The translations under genes and the position numbers were made by a program. The notes under the pieces were generated by a model. It saw only the letters and a list, made by a program, of their open reading frames with translations, was not told the DNA's origin and did not search any database. This document shows positions 12,885-22,240 of a stretch of DNA of 26,813 nucleotides, piece after piece. This DNA comes from an uncultured Eubacteriales bacterium (GTDB lineage Bacteria; Bacillota; Clostridia; Oscillospirales; CAG-382), in assembly GCA_900548115.1 (NCBI GenBank), contig URJL01000029.1, forward strand, positions 1 through 26,813, given 5' to 3'. Numbering within the stretch: the stretch's first letter is position 1; each line of letters starts with the position of its first letter.

Positions 12885-14066
12885 TCAGAAATCGACTTCG
12901 GTGCCGTAGAAGGTGCACTTGAACAGCTTTGCCATCTGTTCGGGCGTGATGCTTCTGGGGTTCGAACCGGTGCAGGCGTCGCCGACGGCGTTGGCTGCGA
13001 TGGTGTCGAGCTTTTCGAGGAATTCGTCCTCCTTAACGCCGAATTCCTGAATGGTATTCGGGATGTTCATGGCGCGGTTGAACGAACGGATCTTTTCGAT
13101 CAAGGCGTTGACCTGAGCCTTTTCGGAGGTTCCGCCGAGACCTACGCGGCGGGCAATATCGGCATAACGGCGCATTGCTTCGGGCTCATGTGCGTTGTAT
13201 TCGATAACATAAGGCAGATAGATGGCGTTTGCACAGCCGTGCGGAATGTGACCGGTCGAGAATGCCGCGCCGGTCTTGTGCGCCATCGAGTGTACGATAC
13301 CGAGAAGGGCATTGGAGAATGCCTGTCCGGCAAGACACTGTGCGTAGTGCATCTGCTCTCTTGCGTCCATATTCTTATTGTACGACTGCGGCAAATAGTC
13401 GAGAACCATTTCGATCGCCTTGATGGCAAGCGGATCGGTGAAGGGGCTGTGCAGCGTCGAAACATAAGCTTCGATCGCATGGGTCAGCGCGTCCATACCG
13501 GTGTACGCAACCTGCTTTACGGGAAGGCTCTCAACAAGGTCGGGGTCGACGATGGCGACATCGGGTGTGATCTCGAAGTCGGCGAGCGGGTACTTGATGC
13601 CCTTTGCATAGTCGGTGATGACCGAGAATGCCGTAACTTCGGTCGCCGTGCCGGAGGTCGAAGGAATTGCGCAGAAGTGTGCCTTGGTTCTCAGCTTCGG
13701 GAAGTTGAAAGGCTTGCACAGATCTTCAAAGGTGGTCTCGGGGTGCTCGTAGAATGCCCACATAGCCTTTGCCGCATCGATCGGCGAACCGCCGCCGATG
13801 GAAACGATCCAATCGGGCTGGAACTCGGTCATGGCGGCTGCGCCCTTCATAACCGTTTCGACCGACGGGTCGGGTTCAACGCCTTCAAAGAATTTTACTT
13901 CCATTCCGGCTTCCTTCAGATACGCTTCGGTACGGTCGAGAAAACCGCCGCGTCGCATCGAGCTGCCGCCCGATACCACCATTGCTCTTTTACCGGTAAG
14001 GGTCTTTAAGTTTTCCAACGCACCCTTGCCGTAATACAAATCTCTCGGTAATGTAAATCTTGCCAT
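12885..14066 (-). CDS. Iron-containing alcohol dehydrogenase (group III)
   Basis: A 393-residue protein. The ATG at 14066 is chosen because GAGGAGG precedes it at the right distance; the frame extends six codons further without a ribosome binding site. GGGSPIDAAK (91-100) is the NAD(P)-binding loop. The metal site is DALTHAIEAY (Asp192, His196) with GIVHSMAHKTG (His259) and IPHG (His276). These enzymes interconvert aldehydes or ketones and alcohols, and in fermenting Clostridia they reoxidise NADH. The promoter carries a probable Rex operator, fitting control by the NADH/NAD+ ratio. The exact substrate (ethanol, butanol, lactaldehyde or other) cannot be read from the sequence. Confidence 0.93.
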   Translation of the reverse strand: MARFTLPRDLYYGKGALENLKTLTGKRAMVVSGGSSMRRGGFLDRTEAYLKEAGMEVKFFEGVEPDPSVETVMKGAAAMTEFQPDWIVSIGGGSPIDAAKAMWAFYEHPETTFEDLCKPFNFPKLRTKAHFCAIPSTSGTATEVTAFSVITDYAKGIKYPLADFEITPDVAIVDPDLVESLPVKQVAYTGMDALTHAIEAYVSTLHSPFTDPLAIKAIEMVLDYLPQSYNKNMDAREQMHYAQCLAGQAFSNALLGIVHSMAHKTGAAFSTGHIPHGCANAIYLPYVIEYNAHEPEAMRRYADIARRVGLGGTSEKAQVNALIEKIRSFNRAMNIPNTIQEFGVKEDEFLEKLDTIAANAVGDACTGSNPRSITPEQMAKLFKCTFYGTEVDF

Positions 14067-14090
14067 AACTTTTGTCCTCCTCAATTGGAT

Positions 14091-14108
14091 TTGTTAAGTT
14101 TTTAACAT
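14091..14108. promoter_or_regulatory. Probable Rex operator
   Basis: TTGTTAA-GTTT-TTAACAT differs by one base from the clostridial Rex consensus TTGTTAA-N4-TTAACAA. It covers the expected transcription start of the alcohol dehydrogenase promoter, an ideal place for repression. Rex represses fermentation genes when NADH is low. Confidence 0.72.
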
Positions 14109-14114
14109 GTTTTT

Positions 14115-14143
14115 ATTATAGCGCAAAAATTATGAATTTTCAA
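14115..14143 (-). promoter_or_regulatory. Sigma-A promoter of the alcohol dehydrogenase gene
   Basis: On the minus strand, TTGAAA (14143-14138) and TATAAT (14120-14115) are 17 bp apart. The start site would be near 14108, inside the putative Rex operator. Confidence 0.8.
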
Positions 14144-14241
14144 TACAATACTTGAAAATAATTTTTGAATGTCTTGCGAGTGTTTGGTGGTTTTTCCTAA
14201 TATTTACCGCAATATCCATCATTTTCTTCCGCTTTGTGTGC

Positions 14242-14268
14242 AAAAAAAGGAGAAGCGAACGCTTCTCC
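14242..14268 (-). terminator. Terminator of the Cps-type kinase operon
   Basis: An 8-bp perfect stem (14249-14256 with 14261-14268) with a 4-base loop, followed on the minus strand by seven T residues (14248-14242). Confidence 0.85.
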
Positions 14269-14330
14269 TCTTTCTCTTTCTTTTCCTGTCGTGCGGATAT
14301 CCCGCTTTTTCGGCACGCTTCCGCCGCGCC

Positions 14331-15047
14331 TTATTTTCCCGTGTTTCGCTCCCGATCATTCCGACCGTAACCGTAACCGTAGCCGTATCCGTAACCGTAC
14401 CGTCCCTTGTGCACCCGCCGAGGGACTTTGTTCAAAACACAGCCGAGGATCGGTTTTCCCGCCGCGAGCATGGTTTTTTCGGCTTCTCTTGCCGCCTTTG
14501 CCGGCGTTTTCCCGCACGAAAGCACAAGAATCGAACCGTCGCTCCGGGAAATACAGATCGAGGCGTCGGTCACAAGATTGACAGGCGGCGTATCAATAAT
14601 GACGTAATCAAAATTCTCCCGCGCCTCCGCCACAAAGGACGAAAAAGCGCTTCCGGTCAGAAGCTCGGCGGGATTAACGGGGAAAATGCCCGAAAAGACC
14701 ATGTAAAGCTCCGAAATCTCGGTCGAATACAAAACTTCTCCGACGCTCGCCTGACCCGAAAGATAATGGCTCAAGCCCTTTATGTCGGTCTGCTTTGCAT
14801 ATTCCGAAGCAAAGCGCGAGTTGCGCATATCGGCGTCGATAAACAGCACCCGTTTTCCGATCTCCGAAAGGCTTTTGGCAATATTGAAGGAAAGAAAGCT
14901 CTTTCCGTCGCCCTCGTTACAGCTGGTAATCGAAATGACCTTGCATTCGGCGCTGCTGAAAAGAATCGCCGTGCGCACCGATTTTATCGCCTCCGAAACC
15001 TCGAAGTCGTTTTGCAGCACGCGTTCTTCAAACCGTATCTGATTCAT
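14331..15047 (-). CDS. CpsD/Wze-type bacterial tyrosine kinase (capsule/EPS regulator)
   Basis: A 238-residue cytoplasmic kinase of the BY-kinase family. Walker A is SCNEGDGKS (42-50), Walker A' is VLFIDADMR (67-75) and Walker B is YVIIDTPP (148-155). An EAIKSVRTAI segment (19-28) matches the oligomerisation motif. The tail carries six consecutive Tyr-Gly pairs (217-228), the autophosphorylation cluster. These kinases act with a Wzz/CpsC membrane partner and a CpsB phosphatase to control length and amount of exported polysaccharide. Both partner genes lie just upstream in the same orientation. AAAGGA precedes the ATG. No glycosyltransferase, polymerase or flippase gene follows, so the polysaccharide genes must be elsewhere. 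Confidence 0.92.
   Translation of the reverse strand: MNQIRFEERVLQNDFEVSEAIKSVRTAILFSSAECKVISITSCNEGDGKSFLSFNIAKSLSEIGKRVLFIDADMRNSRFASEYAKQTDIKGLSHYLSGQASVGEVLYSTEISELYMVFSGIFPVNPAELLTGSAFSSFVAEARENFDYVIIDTPPVNLVTDASICISRSDGSILVLSCGKTPAKAAREAEKTMLAAGKPILGCVLNKVPRRVHKGRYGYGYGYGYGYGRNDRERNTGK
14365..14400. repeat. Six-fold hexanucleotide repeat encoding the Tyr-Gly tail
   Basis: Six 6-base units (CCGTAA with variants in the last base) lie end to end inside the kinase gene. On the minus strand they encode (Tyr-Gly)6. Slippage here would change the number of phosphorylatable tyrosines without a frameshift. Confidence 0.85.
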
Positions 15048-15100
15048 GAAAAAAATCCTTTCTCGGTTAGTCTAGTCGATAGTCGATGAACGGTAAATCA

Positions 15101-15802
15101 TTACCCGCGTTTTTCGGCGGAGCCTCTGCGGCTGTCGGCGCGGTGGGAATACGGAACCTTTCCGATCACCTTGAGGTCGAGAATCTCCTCCGCGCTCTCC
15201 TCCGAATCAATCGTGCCGCGCAGAACGTACAAGACCGCCAAAAGAAACATCGGGATCAGAAAGCCGAGCAGCGCCGCCAAAAAAAGATTGCGCTTCAGGC
15301 TGGGAGAATACGGATGGGTGGGAAGCGTTCCCTCGTCGTACACCGTTACCTGGTCCTCCCTCATCAGTTCGGAAATGAAGCGCTGAAAACGAAGGCAGAG
15401 CGAATCGACGATCTGTTTTGCGCGGGCGGGATCGGAATCGGACACCTGCACGACCAAAATACGGGTTTCGGCAGGGTTGCTCACGGAAATTCTGCGTTTC
15501 AGTTTCGCAGTCGTCACAGAAAGTCCGCATTCCTCAATGACGGGCTCCAGCACCGCATCGCTGAACAGAAATTGCATGTAGTCCTTGGTGAGATCGCTGT
15601 ACGCCATGATCTCCGACGAGGTAAAGCTCGTGCTCTGACGGTTGCGGATATATATTTTGGCGCTCGACGCATACATGGGCGTCATGCAGAAGGTCGTATA
15701 CAGTCCCGCCGTCGTGCAAAGCACAAGCGCCGCCGCAACGGCGATGTAAAGCTTTTTGGCAAGATAGCGGAACAGCTCCTTATAATTGATCTCAAGCTCC
15801 AT
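15101..15802 (-). CDS. Wzz/CpsC-type chain-length determinant, kinase activator
   Basis: A 233-residue membrane protein with two helices (about 19-39 and 172-194) flanking an extracytoplasmic domain, as in Gram-positive CpsC/CapA adaptors. The segment before helix 2 holds the family Pro-rich motif PTHPYSPS (161-168). The cytoplasmic end, EEILDLKVIGKVPYSHR (206-222), is the region that activates the separate kinase in Gram-positive systems. AAAAGGAG precedes the ATG. It lies between the phosphatase and kinase genes in one operon. The 53-base gap to the kinase gene contains a short direct repeat (ATCGACT twice) of no known role. Confidence 0.9.
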   Translation of the reverse strand: MELEINYKELFRYLAKKLYIAVAAALVLCTTAGLYTTFCMTPMYASSAKIYIRNRQSTSFTSSEIMAYSDLTKDYMQFLFSDAVLEPVIEECGLSVTTAKLKRRISVSNPAETRILVVQVSDSDPARAKQIVDSLCLRFQRFISELMREDQVTVYDEGTLPTHPYSPSLKRNLFLAALLGFLIPMFLLAVLYVLRGTIDSEESAEEILDLKVIGKVPYSHRADSRRGSAEKRG

Positions 15803-15847
15803 ATTTTCTCCTTTTTCAAACTCGACTCAATGCCGTATTGAAAACAC

Positions 15848-16585
15848 CTATCCGTTTTCTTCGTCCGACCGAAAGATCGAGGACGGAATATCCCAAAAAA
15901 CCTCGTGCGCGGCTTCTTCGCCCAAAGCCTCGCACACAAAGCGATACGCCTCGGAAAGGATCGGCGTGCGTTTTCCGCCGTGCGCGTCGGTGGAGACGAA
16001 AAACGGAATCCCCGACGAAAAGACCGTGCGTATGAACCGCTTTTGCTCCGCGCCCTCAAAAAGCCCGTATTTGCGGAAAAGCGAGGCGTTGAGCTGGATC
16101 AGAACATCCTCCTCCGAAAGCTCCTCTGCCCGCTTCGGCTTTTTCCGTATGCAGTCGTACCGTTCGGCGTGGGCAAGCATCATCCGGTATCCGTGAGCAT
16201 TGAGATTTCCCGCAGCGCGCAATATGTCGGAATAATCGATGTCGGTCGGAAATTCCGTCAGAAGATATTTTCCCCCGCACATCGTAAAGCAGATTCCCGC
16301 GCGTACGTCCTCGACACACCCGTCGTAATACATGATCTCCGAGCCGAGCGAAAAGTGCATATCAGGGAAGTGCTCCTTTGCGGCGGGACAAAACCGCCGA
16401 AAGATCTCACGCGCCTTCTCGCCGTCCAGTCCGCGGATATACGGGTTGCGGTGCGGCGTAAAGCAGACCGAACGTATCCCGTCGCGGTATGCGATGTCGA
16501 GCAAAGCAAAAGCCTCGGAATCATCCGCCGCACCGTCGTCCGCGCCGGGAAGAATGTGGCAGTGAAGATCAAAAAAACCGTCCAT
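15848..16585 (-). CDS. CpsB/CapC-type PHP-domain protein-tyrosine phosphatase
   Basis: A 245-residue PHP-fold metalloenzyme. Metal-binding residues visible are DLHCHILPGADDGA (His8, His10), GSEIMYY (Glu83), LAHAERY (His139) and STDAHG (Asp200, His202). Gram-positive CpsB enzymes use Mn2+ to dephosphorylate the CpsD tyrosine cluster, and the kinase is encoded two genes downstream. As first gene of the operon it sits behind a sigma-A promoter at 16630-16658. The ribosome binding site is less ideal, with GGAGG 14 bases and GGCGG 6 bases from the ATG. The gene ends with TAG followed by in-frame TGA seven codons on, showing that TAG works as an ordinary stop here. Confidence 0.92.
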   Translation of the reverse strand: MDGFFDLHCHILPGADDGAADDSEAFALLDIAYRDGIRSVCFTPHRNPYIRGLDGEKAREIFRRFCPAAKEHFPDMHFSLGSEIMYYDGCVEDVRAGICFTMCGGKYLLTEFPTDIDYSDILRAAGNLNAHGYRMMLAHAERYDCIRKKPKRAEELSEEDVLIQLNASLFRKYGLFEGAEQKRFIRTVFSSGIPFFVSTDAHGGKRTPILSEAYRFVCEALGEEAAHEVFWDIPSSIFRSDEENG

Positions 16586-16629
16586 ATTCCGCCGCCTTTC
16601 CTCCGAATCGTATCATCACAGCGTACCAT

Positions 16630-16658
16630 ATGATAGCACAATTTGCGGCGTTTGTCAA
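16630..16658 (-). promoter_or_regulatory. Promoter of the CpsB-C-D operon
   Basis: On the minus strand, TTGACA (16658-16653) and TATCAT (16635-16630) are 17 bp apart. It is divergent from the typA promoter. Confidence 0.75.
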
Positions 16659-16725
16659 CCTTTTCGAGTAAAACGGCAAAAGGCACCGCAAAAATGTGTA
16701 CAAAAAGTAAAAATGCGGAAAAGTG

Positions 16726-16754
16726 TTGAAAGAACGAAAACCTTGTGTTATAAT
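16726..16754 (+). promoter_or_regulatory. Sigma-A promoter of typA
   Basis: TTGAAA at 16726-16731 and TATAAT at 16749-16754, 17 bp apart. An AAGGAAG site precedes the typA start codon. Confidence 0.8.
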
Positions 16755-16799
16755 ATATTTTTGTGAATTGACATTGAACTAAAAGGAAGAGACAAAAAT

Positions 16800-18635
<1,836 letters not shown>

Positions 18636-18696
18636 AAAAGCACCGCGCGCTGCCGAAGTCGAAAACACACCGATTTTATGTAATAAATGAGAATTT

Positions 18697-18731
18697 CCCC
18701 GCCTGCACAGATACCGTGCGGGCGGGGTTTT
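18697..18731 (+). terminator. Terminator of typA
   Basis: CCCCGCC-T-GCAC pairs with GTGC-G-GGCGGGG around a 7-base loop (18697-18727) and is followed by TTTT. Confidence 0.85.
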
Positions 18732-18741
18732 GTAAAAGGAT

Positions 18742-18775
18742 GCCCCGTGTGCCGATTTTGAAGTGCACACGGGGC
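18742..18775. terminator. Second hairpin facing the convergent lipoprotein gene
   Basis: An 11-bp perfect stem (18742-18752 with 18765-18775) around a 12-base loop. On the minus strand it follows the lipoprotein stop at 18802, with a short T run; on plus it is followed by AATAATTTTT. It probably serves the minus-strand operon. Confidence 0.7.
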
Positions 18776-18801
18776 AATAATTTTTCTTGTTTCTTAACAG
18801 A

Positions 18802-19341
18802 TTAACGGAATTCGTTCAGCACGATCTCGGTGTCGTCGGCGTTGCGTGCGATCGAATAAGAATGTTCGTTTCCTTCCGCGTCGGTAAAGCGAACGCCGAG
18901 ATTCGGCTCTTCCTCGGCACGAACCTGCAAAACGATCGATTCCATCGGAACGAGCTTTTCGACGGTATAAAGCGTCTCGCCCGCTGTTCCGTTTTCAATG
19001 GCAAACAGTTCGACGTTCGTAAGCGTCTCGGATGAGAAGCACATGACCGGCTGATTGGTCTCATAATCGCCGTATACGTAGATCTTTGTCGGATAAACGT
19101 CGGCAAGCTGTTTAGGGTAAAAGGCGCGAAAAATTTCGTCAAACCAGACCTCGGTCATGCCGTCGGGCATAACGGGTCCTTCCTCCTGCGCTTTTTTTAT
19201 AATGGCATCCAGCTCGGGATCGCCCGTGAGCGAATCTTCGTTTGTCGTTTTATTGTCGTCGGACACAGGCTGCTTTTGACAGCTCCAAAGCGAAGGAACA
19301 AGAAGCAGAAGCGCCAACAGACACGCGATACTTTTTTTCAT
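18802..19341 (-). CDS. Hypothetical lipoprotein
   Basis: A 179-residue exported lipoprotein. The signal peptide MKKSIACLLALLLLVPSLWSC ends at the lipobox Cys21. A Ser/Asp/Asn/Thr-rich linker (residues 22-40) is followed by a soluble acidic domain. That domain contains PDGMTEVWFDEIFRAFYP, then segments with beta-strand character (PTKIYVYGDYETN, MESIVLQVRAEEE) and ends IVLNEFR. I recognise no family. The upstream gene on this strand encodes a two-helix membrane protein and starts about 800 bases away, so the two may work at the same membrane, but no direct link is visible. AAGGAAGG precedes the ATG at slightly long spacing. Confidence 0.8.
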   Translation of the reverse strand: MKKSIACLLALLLLVPSLWSCQKQPVSDDNKTTNEDSLTGDPELDAIIKKAQEEGPVMPDGMTEVWFDEIFRAFYPKQLADVYPTKIYVYGDYETNQPVMCFSSETLTNVELFAIENGTAGETLYTVEKLVPMESIVLQVRAEEEPNLGVRFTDAEGNEHSYSIARNADDTEIVLNEFR

Positions 19342-19436
19342 TTACAGGAACCTTCCTTCTCTCATGTTACATCTTCATCATGTTACGTTCCGAATCCGCA
19401 AACCGCGCGCAAACGTCGGCGGTATTCTCACGTTCT

Positions 19437-20150
19437 TCATTCGTCCCGCTCGGCAAGCTCTTTTTCGAGATCGTTCTCCCGATCGTCGGTCGGCGTGCCT
19501 TCCGCCGCGTTCTTTAAGATTCGGATCGCCTCGTCCAGCCGTTCGCGCGCTTTTCGGTTTTCCTCTTCACGCTTTTCTTCGGCGGCGCGCTCTTTTTCGA
19601 GGCGTTCCGCCTCGCGCCGTTTTTCCTCTTCTTCGGAAAGATCGGGCAGAAGAACCGTCACACCTCCGTTAGACGGCGGCATATCGTCTTTTGTTCCCGC
19701 AATTTCAACGTTTTTTTTCTCTTTTTCCCCGCTTCTCTTTCTTTCCTCGGTGTTTTTCACCTCGGGAAAAGATGCTTTTTCATCGGTAAAAAGGCTCTGC
19801 ACCGTGCTTTTGACGGCGGGAAAACGCATGGCCGGGGAAAAGCCCCCGTCGTCCGCTTCGTCGTCCAATCCGCCGCTCCGACTGTCCCGCAGGGATTCCT
19901 CCTCCGAAACGCCCGTCCCGCGCCGTTGTTCGCGCTCGTTATCGGCAAGCGCCGCAAGTCCGAGCAAGGCGCACACGCCGCCGAAAAAGGCAAAAACACG
20001 TGCCGTTCCCTTTTGCTTTTTGCAAATGCCGACGAAAGTGCCGATGCTGCACAAAAGCTGTGCGACGAGAGAATACGCAAACAGCGTGCGGCGGTGAAGC
20101 CGAAACGCTTTCAAAAGGTGTGCTTTTTTAAGATCAAGCCGAAATTTCAT
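19437..20150 (-). CDS. Two-helix membrane protein with charged coiled-coil tail, unknown function
   Basis: A 237-residue protein counted from the ATG at 20150; GGGAGG lies 13 bases upstream, a long but usable spacing, and the frame extends to 20189. The basic N-terminus (MKFRLDLKKAHLLKAFRLHRR by pieces) precedes two membrane helices (about 22-43 and 51-69). A disordered Ser/Asp/Glu-rich stretch follows, then VTVLLPDLSEEEEKR and a long Glu/Arg/Lys/Ala-rich helix (about 175-215) typical of a coiled coil. I do not recognise a family. Both termini are likely cytoplasmic. It lies between prfB and the lipoprotein gene on the same strand. Low-complexity composition makes any distant match unreliable. 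Confidence 0.72.
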   Translation of the reverse strand: MKFRLDLKKAHLLKAFRLHRRTLFAYSLVAQLLCSIGTFVGICKKQKGTARVFAFFGGVCALLGLAALADNEREQRRGTGVSEEESLRDSRSGGLDDEADDGGFSPAMRFPAVKSTVQSLFTDEKASFPEVKNTEERKRSGEKEKKNVEIAGTKDDMPPSNGGVTVLLPDLSEEEEKRREAERLEKERAAEEKREEENRKARERLDEAIRILKNAAEGTPTDDRENDLEKELAERDE

Positions 20151-20256
20151 AATTCGAACCGATCCTCCCTTCCGCGGTGTTCCCGTCATTTTTTCGATCC
20201 GTTTGTATTTTTATCCGTCTCGGAAAAAATATCCCGTGTTGCTTCTTGTTTTCGTT

Positions 20257-21372
20257 TTACTTGATATAATTTCCCTTGGCGCGAAGATAGGCGTTCATGA
20301 ATTCGTCGAGGTCTCCGTCCATAACGGCGGCGATGTTGCCGTCCTCATAGCCCGTGCGGGCGTCCTTGACCAGCGTATACGGCATGAAGACATACGAGCG
20401 AATCTGCGAGCCCCACTCGATGTTGGCTTTTTCGCCCTTGATATCCTCGATACGGTCGAGGTTTTCGCGCTGTTTGATCTCGACAAGCTTGGCTTTCAGC
20501 ATTTTCAGCGCCGTCTCTTTGTTTTGCAGCTGACTGCGTTCGGTCTGACAGCCGACGACGATGCCCGTGGGCTTATGCACGATACGGATCGCGGAGTCGG
20601 TCTTGTTGATGTGCTGACCGCCTGCGCCGCTCGAGCGGTGCGCCGTGATTTCCAGGTCTTCGTCTTTCAGTTCGATATCGTTGTTATCATCCAGCTCGGG
20701 GATGACCTCCACCGATGTGAAAGAGGTATGCCGTCTTCCCGATGCGTCAAAGGGCGACACGCGCACAAGGCGGTGAACGCCGTTTTCACTCTTCAGATAG
20801 CCGTAGGCAAAGCTTCCCTCGATCAGGATGGTAACGCTCTTGATCCCCGCTTCTTCGCCGTCGAGATAATCAAGCACCTTTACTTTAAAGCCGCGGCGCT
20901 CCGCCCAGCGGCAATACATACGGTAAAGCATTTCCGCCCAGTCCTGCGCTTCGGTTCCGCCCGCTCCGGGGTGGATGGAAAGAATGGCGTTGTTGTGGTC
21001 GAATTCACCCGACAAAAGCGCCTGAACGACCTGATGCTCTTTTTCTTTCTCAAGGCTCTTCAGTTCTTTTAAAATTTCTTCGGTAAAGCTCTCGTCGTCC
21101 TCTTCGACGGCAAGCTCGATAAGCGAACGAAGCGATTCCGCTCCGTTCTTCAATTTTTCGTAATCCTCGATGGTCTGACGGGTGTTTTTCAGGGTCGTGA
21201 GAACGCCCTGCGTATTCTCGGCGTTGTCCCAAAAGCCCTGTTCGCAGGTCTTTTTTTCCAGCTCGTCGGCTTTTTCCTTTAATTTGTCGATCTCGAGCGA
21301 TACGGCAAGCTCTTTTATTTCCTCTTCAAGCTTTCCGAGATTTTGCAAAGCTTCTTCCAGTTGTACGATCAA
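20257..21372 (-). CDS. prfB: Peptide chain release factor 2
   Basis: A 371-residue class I release factor recognising UGA and UAA. SPF (206-208) is the RF2 stop-codon selectivity tripeptide, and GGQ (251-253) in SSGAGGQHINKTDS triggers peptide release. I place the start at TTG 21372: GGGAG stands 8 bases ahead, and the resulting N-terminus (MIVQLEEALQNL) resembles other RF2 proteins. An ATG at 21414 in the same frame overlaps the preceding stop as ATGA but has no ribosome binding site and adds 14 residues. The frame is uninterrupted, so the programmed +1 frameshift that autoregulates most prfB genes is absent. The zinc-ribbon membrane protein gene lies directly upstream in the same transcript. 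Confidence 0.95.
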   Translation of the reverse strand: MIVQLEEALQNLGKLEEEIKELAVSLEIDKLKEKADELEKKTCEQGFWDNAENTQGVLTTLKNTRQTIEDYEKLKNGAESLRSLIELAVEEDDESFTEEILKELKSLEKEKEHQVVQALLSGEFDHNNAILSIHPGAGGTEAQDWAEMLYRMYCRWAERRGFKVKVLDYLDGEEAGIKSVTILIEGSFAYGYLKSENGVHRLVRVSPFDASGRRHTSFTSVEVIPELDDNNDIELKDEDLEITAHRSSGAGGQHINKTDSAIRIVHKPTGIVVGCQTERSQLQNKETALKMLKAKLVEIKQRENLDRIEDIKGEKANIEWGSQIRSYVFMPYTLVKDARTGYEDGNIAAVMDGDLDEFMNAYLRAKGNYIK

Positions 21373-21410
21373 AATAAATTCTCCCTTCGGTTTATAAAGC
21401 TTAATTGTTT

Positions 21411-21962
21411 TCATTCAAGCGGGCTTCGACATTCAACGCAGACGGTCTGTCCTCTTCGGCAAAGCGTTCCGCAAACAACGCACAGCCGATCGTTTCCCGA
21501 CGGCACGGCGCGGTCGAAAAAGCGCGCGCCGAAAGTGTGGACAACGGGGGTTCCGACCGTGAAATAGCGGGAATATTCGAAATTCGGTTCGCGCACAAGA
21601 ACGCGGATGCGGCGCCCTTTTTCGGTGCGGATCGTATACAGATGATCGGTGACCAGCATACGGCTTCGGTCATATTTCGCACCCGAAGCGTTGGTTTGCA
21701 AGCGATGGCGCACCTTCATTTTTTCGATCGTCCCCGAGAATGGAAGGCAGGTGTACGCGTCGTGTACCCAATGCGCGAAAAACGGAAGTCCGAGGATGAC
21801 GATGAGCGCCGCGTACATCAGAGGATTTTTCACGTCGGCGCGGTACGGACCGTATACGACATATTGCAGAATGACCGCCGCAAAAAAACCGTACCAGAGA
21901 ATCGGCTTTAAAAGCGTGAAGATCCCGCGAAAAAGCAATGCGGAGCGCAAACCGTGTTTCAT
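21411..21962 (-). CDS. Membrane protein with C-terminal zinc ribbon, unknown function
   Basis: A 183-residue protein from the ATG at 21962, which has GGGAG six bases upstream. The frame runs to 22088, but that part overlaps the promoter -10. Two membrane helices (about 21-37 and 48-66) are followed by a basic soluble domain (KVRHRLQTNASGAKYDRSR, then VTDHLYTIRTEKGRR). The C-terminal CVVC (161-164) and CVEC (175-178) form a probable four-Cys zinc ribbon. The second half might bind nucleic acid or another protein; I know no family for it. The gene heads a minus-strand operon with prfB. Its stop codon is within a base or two of the alternative prfB ATG. Confidence 0.78.
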   Translation of the reverse strand: MKHGLRSALLFRGIFTLLKPILWYGFFAAVILQYVVYGPYRADVKNPLMYAALIVILGLPFFAHWVHDAYTCLPFSGTIEKMKVRHRLQTNASGAKYDRSRMLVTDHLYTIRTEKGRRIRVLVREPNFEYSRYFTVGTPVVHTFGARFFDRAVPSGNDRLCVVCGTLCRRGQTVCVECRSPLE

Positions 21963-22079
21963 GACTTCTCCCATCTTTTTCCGTGTTTCCCCGTTTTGCC
22001 CTTTTTTCCCGTTTTTGCGTCCGCTCTTGCGGAAGCATTCGGAGCAATTGCAAACGGCGGAGCGATATAAATACAGTTT

Positions 22080-22108
22080 ATTATACACCGAAAAAGCGTT
22101 TTTGTAAA
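22080..22108 (-). promoter_or_regulatory. Promoter of the zinc-ribbon/prfB operon
   Basis: On the minus strand, TTTACA (22108-22103) and TATAAT (22085-22080) are 17 bp apart. The start near 22073 leaves a leader of about 110 bases before the ATG at 21962. Confidence 0.75.
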
Positions 22109-22203
22109 GGGTTTTGCAAAAATCTTTCGCTTTGAGAAGCGCTGCGGGGCTTCGGGACGGTGAAAAAAACGAAAAAACGCTTTTCTTTTCGGCGGAAATC
22201 TGC

Positions 22204-22209
22204 TATAAT
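22204..22209 (+). promoter_or_regulatory. -10 element of the mnmM-like gene
   Basis: TATAAT, preceded by TGC, lies 32 bases before the ATG. The -35 region is only T-rich, with no good TTGACA match. The start at 22241 is supported, because the longer frame from 22160 begins upstream of this element. Confidence 0.5.
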
Positions 22210-22240
22210 GGGGAGCAGAATAAGATTCGGAGGAAAGAAT

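Noticed and set aside
21372..21414. Programmed +1 frameshift site in prfB
   Set aside because: There is no in-frame UGA near codon 25 and the frame is continuous from both candidate starts.
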